A DNA stretch of 36,279 nt from Gammaproteobacteria bacterium. Its GTDB lineage: Bacteria > Pseudomonadota > Gammaproteobacteria > Pseudomonadales > Pseudomonadaceae. The number at the start of each line of letters is the position of its first letter. The first letter of the stretch is position 1. Position numbers and translations under genes: made by a program. Under the pieces are notes generated by a model that saw nothing but the letters and a program-made list of their open reading frames with translations, was not told the DNA's origin and searched no databases. This document shows, piece after piece, positions 31,478 to 36,279 of the stretch. The stretch lies in contig JAHJXZ010000110.1 of NCBI GenBank assembly GCA_018827205.1, forward strand, positions 1 through 36,279. The letters are read 5' to 3'.

Positions 31478-32398
31478 TTAGGCGGTCAGCAGTTTTTCCA
31501 GTTTTTCCTGATCGCGGGCAAACAGGCGAATGCCTTCTGCCAGCTTTTCGGTGCCCATGGCGTCTTCATTCATGGCCCAGCGGAATTGGCTTTCGCTTAG
31601 GCTCTGCTTGGCTTCGGCAGCTTTGCCAGGGCTGAGAAGGCGCGCCAGTGGCTGCTGATCATCAGCCAGCTGCTGCAGCAGTTCCGGGCTGATGGTTAGG
31701 CGGTCACAGCCAGCCAGTTGTTCGATCTGGCCGATATTGCGGAAGCTCGCGCCCATCACCACGGTCTGGTAGGCGTTAGCCTTGTAGTAGTTGTAGATAC
31801 GCGTAACCGACTGCACGCCAGGGTCTTCTGCGCCGACAAAATCAAGGCCTTCGGCCTTTTTGTACCAGTCGTAGATACGCCCTACGAAGGGCGAAATCAG
31901 AAACACGCCGGCGTCGGCACAGGCCTGGGCTTGAGCGAAGGTGAATAGCAAAGTTAGGTTGCACTGGATGCCGGCCTTTTCCAGCTGTTCGGCAGCGCGG
32001 ATGCCTTCCCAGGTTGAGGCGATCTTGATCAGTACCCGCTCGCGACTAATGCCAGCTTGTTCATACAGGCCAATCAGACGCTCGGCGCGGCTCAGGGTTG
32101 CCTGGGTGTCGAAGGACAGGCGTGCATCCACCTCGGTGGAGATGCGCCCGGGGATTATCTTGAGAATTTCACCGCCTACCGCGACGCCAAAATGGTCGCA
32201 GGCCATGCTCAGGTCGCCATTGCTGGCGCTAACTGCGCTTTTCAGCAGCTCACTGTAACCAGGCATGGCCGCAGCTTTAAGCAGCAGGGAAGGGTTGGTG
32301 GTGGCATCGACCGGCTTCAGGCGGGCGATGGCATCAAGGTCGCCGGTATCGGCGACCACTGTGGTGAACTGCTTGAGTTGATCCAGCTTGGAGGTCAT
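31478..32398 (-). CDS. tal: Transaldolase
   Basis: A 306-residue class I transaldolase of the TalB type. Asp17 in VVADTGD and the Schiff-base Lys125 in [11 protein letters not shown] are present, with [10 protein letters not shown] and [12 protein letters not shown] as further signatures. It moves a dihydroxyacetone unit between sugar phosphates in the non-oxidative pentose phosphate pathway. It starts at ATG 32398, 41 bases after the stop of dusA, so the two may be co-transcribed in the minus direction with dusA first. Confidence 0.97.
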   Translation of the reverse strand: MTSKLDQLKQFTTVVADTGDLDAIARLKPVDATTNPSLLLKAAAMPGYSELLKSAVSASNGDLSMACDHFGVAVGGEILKIIPGRISTEVDARLSFDTQATLSRAERLIGLYEQAGISRERVLIKIASTWEGIRAAEQLEKAGIQCNLTLLFTFAQAQACADAGVFLISPFVGRIYDWYKKAEGLDFVGAEDPGVQSVTRIYNYYKANAYQTVVMGASFRNIGQIEQLAGCDRLTISPELLQQLADDQQPLARLLSPGKAAEAKQSLSESQFRWAMNEDAMGTEKLAEGIRLFARDQEKLEKLLTA

Positions 32399-32439
32399 GA
32401 CACAGCCTTGTGGTTGCGGATGTCCTGACCTTACCCGAG

Positions 32440-33450
32440 TCAGCGGCCTTGCAGCAATTGCGCTGCCTGATCAAACAGCGCCAGTGGCTCGCTGGTCTTG
32501 TGAATGTCCACTGAGAGCAACTGGCGAAAACGCCGCGCGCCATTGAAGCCCTGGCCCAGGCCGAGCATATGGCGGGTGATATGGTGCATGCTGCCACCTT
32601 CGGCGAGGTGCGCGGCGATATAGCCGCGCATGCTCTGCATTGCTTCGAAGCGGCTCATTACTGCGCGCGTAGAGCCGAATAGCTGTTGGTCAACCTGAGC
32701 CAGCAGGTAAGGGTTGTGATACGCCTCGCGGCCCAGCATCACTCCATCGAAGGTTTGCAGGTGCTGCTGACAATCTTCCAGGGTCTTGATCCCACCATTG
32801 AGGATGATCTCAAGCTCCGGGAAGTCCTGTTTGAGCTGCGCCGCCACCTCATAACGCAGTGGCGGTACCTCGCGGTTCTCCTTGGGCGATAACCCTTCGA
32901 GAATTGCGATGCGCGCATGCACGGTGAAGCTGCGACAGCCAGCATCGCGTACCGTGCCGACGAACTCGCACAGCTCGGCATAGCTGTCGCGACCGTTGAT
33001 GCCAATGCGGTGCTTCACTGTTACCGGGATATCTACCGCATCCTGCATAGCCTTTACGCAATCGGCGACCAGTTGCGGATGGCCCATCAGGCAAGCGCCG
33101 ATCATGTTGTTCTGCACCCGGTCACTGGGGCAGCCCACGTTGAGGTTGACCTCGTTATAGCCCGCCTCTTGCGCCAGCTTGGCGCAGGCCGCCAGGTCCG
33201 CCGGCACGCTGCCGCCCAGCTGCAGAGCCAGTGGGTATTCCGCCACGCTATGGCGTAAAAAGCGTGCAGCATCGCCATGCAAGATGGCCCCGGTGGTGAC
33301 CATCTCGGTATACAACAGGGCGTGCTGAGATAGCTGGCGCAAGAAGAAGCGGCAGTGCCGGTCAGTCCAATCCATCATTGGCGCTACGGAGAATCGCCGG
33401 GGAAATGTGGCCGGGGACATATTGGTAGGTGGTGCAGAGTTATCGGGCAT
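32440..33450 (-). CDS. dusA: tRNA-dihydrouridine(20/20a) synthase
   Basis: A 336-residue FMN enzyme. [17 protein letters not shown] opens the barrel, and the catalytic Cys107 is in [10 protein letters not shown]. Other typical features are LNGGIKT, which binds the FMN phosphate, [12 protein letters not shown] and the DusA-type C-terminal helical domain with [17 protein letters not shown]. It reduces U20 and U20a in the D-loop of tRNAs. tal lies 41 bases downstream. The 230 bases between its start and the lipoprotein gene on the other strand contain no gene that I can support. Confidence 0.97.
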   Translation of the reverse strand: MPDNSAPPTNMSPATFPRRFSVAPMMDWTDRHCRFFLRQLSQHALLYTEMVTTGAILHGDAARFLRHSVAEYPLALQLGGSVPADLAACAKLAQEAGYNEVNLNVGCPSDRVQNNMIGACLMGHPQLVADCVKAMQDAVDIPVTVKHRIGINGRDSYAELCEFVGTVRDAGCRSFTVHARIAILEGLSPKENREVPPLRYEVAAQLKQDFPELEIILNGGIKTLEDCQQHLQTFDGVMLGREAYHNPYLLAQVDQQLFGSTRAVMSRFEAMQSMRGYIAAHLAEGGSMHHITRHMLGLGQGFNGARRFRQLLSVDIHKTSEPLALFDQAAQLLQGR

Positions 33451-33683
33451 TGGATCTATCTGTTTGACGGCAGGCGCAAGGGCGGCTGTCGTGATTCGTT
33501 GGCATGCCTGGAGCGGGCAGCGTTGGGTGCAATGCCCGCAGTTTATCAGCCCGGAGAGGGTTTTCGTTTGTACTCATGGCTTGGTCGGTGCTTGCAGGTA
33601 AATCCGGCATTTTGTGCGCATGGGTTGGGTCACTGGCACTTCATCGTTATGCTCTGCGCCACAAACAAGCCAATGGGTGAGTG

Positions 33684-34373
33684 ATGCTTCAGTCTGTGCG
33701 CGTAATAAAGCTTCTGCCGGTGGCTCTGTTGTTTCTGCTCGGTGCCTGCTCCAGTGGGCCGCAACTGCAGCCTGAGACCAAGCGCTTGCCAGAGCGGGTC
33801 GAGCTGGCTGATGTGCCGTTCTTTCAACTAAGTGACGCCCAGGGTGGGCCTTCGGCGTTGGCTGCGTTGCTCAATCATCACGGGGTGATCACTAGCCCCG
33901 GTCTGGTGGATGAGCGCATGCAGCAATTGGCCAAAGAGCAGAGCACGCAAGCTGGGCTTGAGGCGGTGGCGCGCTCTTATGATCTACTGGTTTACCCTTT
34001 GCCCGGTAATTTGGATGCGCTGATGCAGCAGGTATCCGCAGGGCATCCGGTGCTGGTGATGCAGGATCGGCTGTTTGGTGGGCCGGGTTCGCAGTTTGCG
34101 TTGCTAGTCGGTTATGACCAGCGCGAACGCACGTTGGTAATGCGTTCGGGCAATACCCGGCGCTGGTACACCAGTTTTGCCAGTTTCGACGATGCCTGGG
34201 AGGAGGCCGGGCGTTGGGCTGTATTGATTCAGCCGACCAATCAATTGCCTGCGCAACCCCTTGAGCGAGTCTGGTTGCAGGCTGCCCGTGATCTGCAGCA
34301 GCAAAGCCGAGGCGCTGCGGCGCAGCGAGCGTTGCGCACGGCCCGTCAGGTTTGGCCGGATGCCGCGCTGTAA
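33684..34373 (+). CDS. Lipoprotein with a degenerate C39-like peptidase domain
   Basis: A 229-residue lipoprotein with lipobox LGAC and lipidated Cys22 (Ser at +2 suggests outer-membrane sorting). Residues about 42-185 follow the C39-like papain fold, but the catalytic cysteine is Gly54 (QGGPSALA in place of QCGPxAL) and the catalytic histidine position is Gln137 (GSQFALLVGYD in place of HxVVLVGYD). The remaining fold residues (VPFFQLSDAQGGPSALAALLNHHG) are kept. A short helical tail resembles the TPR-like ends of this family. It should bind a ligand or peptide without cutting. I chose ATG 33684 over the adjacent GTG at 33681. Confidence 0.82.
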   Translation: MLQSVRVIKLLPVALLFLLGACSSGPQLQPETKRLPERVELADVPFFQLSDAQGGPSALAALLNHHGVITSPGLVDERMQQLAKEQSTQAGLEAVARSYDLLVYPLPGNLDALMQQVSAGHPVLVMQDRLFGGPGSQFALLVGYDQRERTLVMRSGNTRRWYTSFASFDDAWEEAGRWAVLIQPTNQLPAQPLERVWLQAARDLQQQSRGAAAQRALRTARQVWPDAAL

Positions 34374-34405
34374 CGGCGTTCAGCAATGACTTAAGTTAGA
34401 ACGCA

Positions 34406-34437
34406 AAACGGCACCTTAGAGGTGCCGTTTCTGTTTG
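34406..34437. terminator. Terminator between converging lipoprotein and oxidase genes
   Basis: A 10-bp stem AAACGGCACC / GGTGCCGTTT with a 5-base loop, followed by CTGTTTGT. The A-rich left flank would also serve the minus strand. Confidence 0.85.
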
Positions 34438-34448
34438 TGGCGCTGTTT

Positions 34449-35732
34449 TTAGATGCCCAGCTTGTCACGCAAGGTGTAGTACCAGGCGCCCAGTGCGCTG
34501 AATGGCACTTGGAACATCCGCCCGCCCGGGAATGGATAGTGCGGCAGGTCGGCGAAGGCGTCGAAGCGTTCGGCCTGACCGCGCAGGGCTTCGGCCAAGA
34601 TTTTGCCGGCCAGGTGAGTATAGGTTACGCCGTGGCCGCTGCAGCCTTGTGAGTAGTAGATGTTGTCGCCGAGGCGGCCGACTTGCGGCAGGCGCGACAG
34701 GGTCAGCAGGAAGTTGCCGGTCCAGGCGTAGTCGATCTTCACATCCTTCAACTGCGGGAAGGCCTTGAGCATCTTCGGGCGAATGATTGCTTCGATGTTT
34801 GCCGGGTCGCGTGCGCCGTAGACCACACCGCCGCCAAAGATCAGGCGGTTATCACCGCTAAGGCGGTAGTAATCGAGCAAGTAGTTGCAGTCTTCTACGC
34901 AGTAGTCCTGCGGCAGCAGGCTCTTTGCCAATTCGGCGGATAACGGCTCAGTGGTAATAACTTGGGTACCGCACGGCATTGATTTGGCCGATAACTCAGG
35001 AATCAGGTTGCCCAGATAGGCGTTGCCCGCGACTACCACGAACTTGGCTTTGATCCGGCCGTTAGGGGTGTGCACAACGGGGTTGGCGCCGCGCTCAATG
35101 CGGATAGCTGGAGATTGCTCGTAAATAACTCCACCGAGCGACTCGACTGCCGTGGCTTCGCCCAATGCCAGGTTGAGCGGGTGGATGTGGCCGCCACTCA
35201 TGTCCAGCATGCCGCCGGCATAAATATCGGTACCCACGACTTCTTGTATGCGCTTGGCGTCCATCAGTTCCAGCTGGGTGTGGCCGTAGCGTTCCCAGAG
35301 CTTTTTCTGCGACTCCAGGTGTTTCATGTGCTTGGGGGTGTTGGCCGCGAAGACGCCACCGTCCTTAAGGTCGCACTGGATGTTGTACTTGGTAATGCGC
35401 TCGCGAATAATCCGACCGCCTTCGAATGCCATGTCGCCCAGCAGTTTCGCCTGCTTGGGGCCGACGCTGCGTTCGATCACATCAATGTCGCGGCTATAAC
35501 TGTTAACGATCTGCCCGCCATTGCGGCCTGATGCACCGAAACCAACCTTGGCCGCTTCGACGATGCTGACTTTAAAGCCGTTTTCGAGCAGGGCGATGGC
35601 CGTGGACAGGCCGGTGTAACCTGCGCCGACGATGCACACGTCAGTCTCGACTTCACCATTCAATTCCGGGCGCGCCGGTACCGGATTGGCGGAGGCCGCG
35701 TAATAGGATTGTGGATAAGCTGTGTGCGCCAT
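34449..35732 (-). CDS. FAD-dependent oxidoreductase, gamma-glutamylputrescine oxidase (PuuB/PauB) type
   Basis: A 427-residue FAD protein of the DAO family. The N-terminal dinucleotide motif is VGAGYTGLS (GxGxxG at 36-41), followed by GASGRNGGQIVNSY, which is conserved in the PuuB group, and a C-terminal GCSGHGVTYTHLAGKILAE that closes the FAD site. These enzymes oxidise gamma-glutamylated polyamines or related amines, giving an aldehyde and peroxide. Pseudomonas has several paralogues (pauB1-4), so the exact amine is uncertain and no symbol is given. It is not next to a gamma-glutamyl ligase, although two unrelated glutamine amidotransferase genes lie elsewhere in the window. AGAGG lies 9 bases before the ATG. 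Confidence 0.9.
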   Translation of the reverse strand: MAHTAYPQSYYAASANPVPARPELNGEVETDVCIVGAGYTGLSTAIALLENGFKVSIVEAAKVGFGASGRNGGQIVNSYSRDIDVIERSVGPKQAKLLGDMAFEGGRIIRERITKYNIQCDLKDGGVFAANTPKHMKHLESQKKLWERYGHTQLELMDAKRIQEVVGTDIYAGGMLDMSGGHIHPLNLALGEATAVESLGGVIYEQSPAIRIERGANPVVHTPNGRIKAKFVVVAGNAYLGNLIPELSAKSMPCGTQVITTEPLSAELAKSLLPQDYCVEDCNYLLDYYRLSGDNRLIFGGGVVYGARDPANIEAIIRPKMLKAFPQLKDVKIDYAWTGNFLLTLSRLPQVGRLGDNIYYSQGCSGHGVTYTHLAGKILAEALRGQAERFDAFADLPHYPFPGGRMFQVPFSALGAWYYTLRDKLGI

Positions 35733-35876
35733 TTTGCAACCTCTGTTCTTTATTTTTTACGAATAGACAGATGCTACCTGAGTTGAAAATGCCCGGCTAG
35801 TGGCCTGTGCGAAATATTAAACGCGCCATAGAACAGTAAAAAATTCAGTTATTCAGGCAGTTAGCGAAAAAACCTG

Positions 35877-35904
35877 TTGACAGTTTTTTGCGCCACCGTA
35901 GAAT
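35877..35904 (+). promoter_or_regulatory. Promoter of the tRNA-Val gene
   Basis: TTGACA at 35877-35882 and TAGAAT at 35899-35904 with a 16-base spacer, 13 bases before the tRNA. This is a near-consensus sigma-70 promoter. A GCGC-rich discriminator (GCGCACCC) follows, as at stringently controlled promoters. Confidence 0.85.
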
Positions 35905-35917
35905 GCGCACCCATCGT

Positions 35918-35994
35918 AGGCACGTAGCTCAGTTGGTTAGAGCACCACCTTGACATGGTGGGGGTCGTTGGTTCGAGTCCAATCGTGCCTACCA
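35918..35994 (+). tRNA. tRNA-Val (anticodon GAC)
   Basis: A 77-base tRNA. The acceptor stem AGGCACG pairs with CGTGCCT, followed by discriminator A and an encoded CCA. The anticodon stem CCACC/GGTGG holds the loop TTGACAT, giving GAC at 35952-35954, which reads GUC and GUU. The T arm contains GGTTCGAGTCC. It has its own near-consensus promoter and a terminator and lies upstream of thrS, as in other Pseudomonas genomes. Confidence 0.97.
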
Positions 35995-36006
35995 AAATTG
36001 GTAGAA

Positions 36007-36033
36007 AAAGGGTCGCTTAGGCGGCCCTTTTTT
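36007..36033 (+). terminator. Rho-independent terminator after tRNA-Val
   Basis: A 10-bp stem (AAAGGGTCGC / GCGGCCCTTT, one T-G pair) with loop TTAG and a T-run, 12 bases after the tRNA. Confidence 0.88.
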
Positions 36034-36235
36034 ATTGGGTTCTTGCCAGCAAGCCTGGCTTTCTGCAAGCATCCGTGCGGTTAATCGTTTTTTCAAACCT
36101 CCAGTGACTCCGGTTCGGTTTTGGTTGGCTGAAAAGCTCCCGCCACTGTATGGCAGGTATACCGCCGAATCGCTTACTGGCTCATCCCAACCCATGTGGC
36201 CTTTGGTAGAGGTCACCACTAGGAGAGGAGGCGCC

Positions 36236-36279
36236 ATGCCCATCATTACTCTTCCCGACGGCAGTCAGCGTTCGTTCGA
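36236..36279 (+). CDS. thrS: Threonyl-tRNA synthetase, first 14 codons
   Basis: Only the start is in the window. MPIITLPDGSQRSF is the conserved beginning of the TGS domain of ThrRS. A strong AGGAGAGGAGG ribosome site precedes the ATG. The enzyme charges tRNA-Thr. The 202 bases between the tRNA-Val terminator and the ATG should hold its promoter and leader; a small nested hairpin (CTTGC at 36042 with GCAAG at 36065) is the only clear structure. In Pseudomonas thrS is followed by infC, rpmI and rplT. Confidence 0.93.
   Translation, partial: MPIITLPDGSQRSF

Noticed and set aside
35989-36246. An 85-codon frame on the minus strand before thrS
   Set aside because: It spans the tRNA-Val 3' end and terminator, so it is not a gene.

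Overview
The window is about 36 kb of GC-rich chromosomal DNA from a gammaproteobacterium, almost certainly a Pseudomonas. The evidence is the pairing of earP with an EF-P carrying Arg32, the run vacJ/mlaA - PilZ - rssB-like - STAS - tal - dusA, a tRNA-Val(GAC) just before thrS, and Pseudomonas-type REP sequences (GTAGGAGCGG / CCGCTCCTAC). From memory, several blocks match P. aeruginosa PAO1 neighbourhoods, but the overall order does not, so it is probably another species of the genus. Both ends are cut inside genes: a flavin monooxygenase at the left and thrS at the right.

Layout. 1-2340: a tightly packed cassette of flavin monooxygenase, alpha/beta hydrolase and short-chain dehydrogenase. 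2642-3797: an RraB-like protein and a class I glutamine amidotransferase. 4049-7205: a three-gene operon of circularly permuted ATP-grasp, alpha-E protein and transglutaminase-like protease, a widespread set with predicted but unproven amide-bond chemistry. 7206-7763: a repeat-rich gap with REP elements. 7764-8932 (minus): a periplasmic rhodanese and a cytochrome c with an unusual N-terminal domain. 9605-12971: a thiolase plus multifunctional FadB/FadJ-type operon for beta-oxidation. 13079-18616: small secreted proteins, two tiny minus-strand genes, a second amidotransferase, a CorA transporter, a PlsC-type acyltransferase, a crotonase and a small membrane protein. 18709-20782: tRNA-Ser(GGA), a probable integrase relic, earP and efp. 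20930-25309: a LysR gene divergent from a TauE/SafE permease, then a second LysR gene divergent from a DUF1127 - PhzF-like - DUF3291 operon. 25436-27060: pyrF and queF. 27109-29521: DUF4404, a degenerate PhnX-like HAD protein, MlaA and a PilZ protein. 29739-33450: an RssB-like response regulator/PP2C phosphatase translationally coupled to a STAS protein, then tal and dusA. 33684-35732: a lipoprotein with an inactivated C39-peptidase fold and a PuuB-like FAD oxidase. 35877-36279: tRNA-Val and the start of thrS.

How genes work together. EarP rhamnosylates EF-P at Arg32 so that it can rescue ribosomes at polyproline stretches. The thiolase and multifunctional enzyme complete fatty-acid beta-oxidation. 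The RssB-like phosphatase and the STAS protein form a probable phosphorylation switch linked to RpoS or a related partner. The ATP-grasp, alpha-E and transglutaminase proteins probably act in one pathway that makes or cuts an amide-linked product.

Most of the window is core-genome material. The most promising under-described items are the ATP-grasp/alpha-E operon, the two catalytically dead enzyme homologues (HAD and C39), the cytochrome with a cysteine-free N-terminal domain, three very small genes, the integrase relic next to tRNA-Ser, and the dispersed intergenic repeats. No CRISPR array, complete insertion sequence or prophage is visible. All calls come from reading the sequence; no database search was run.
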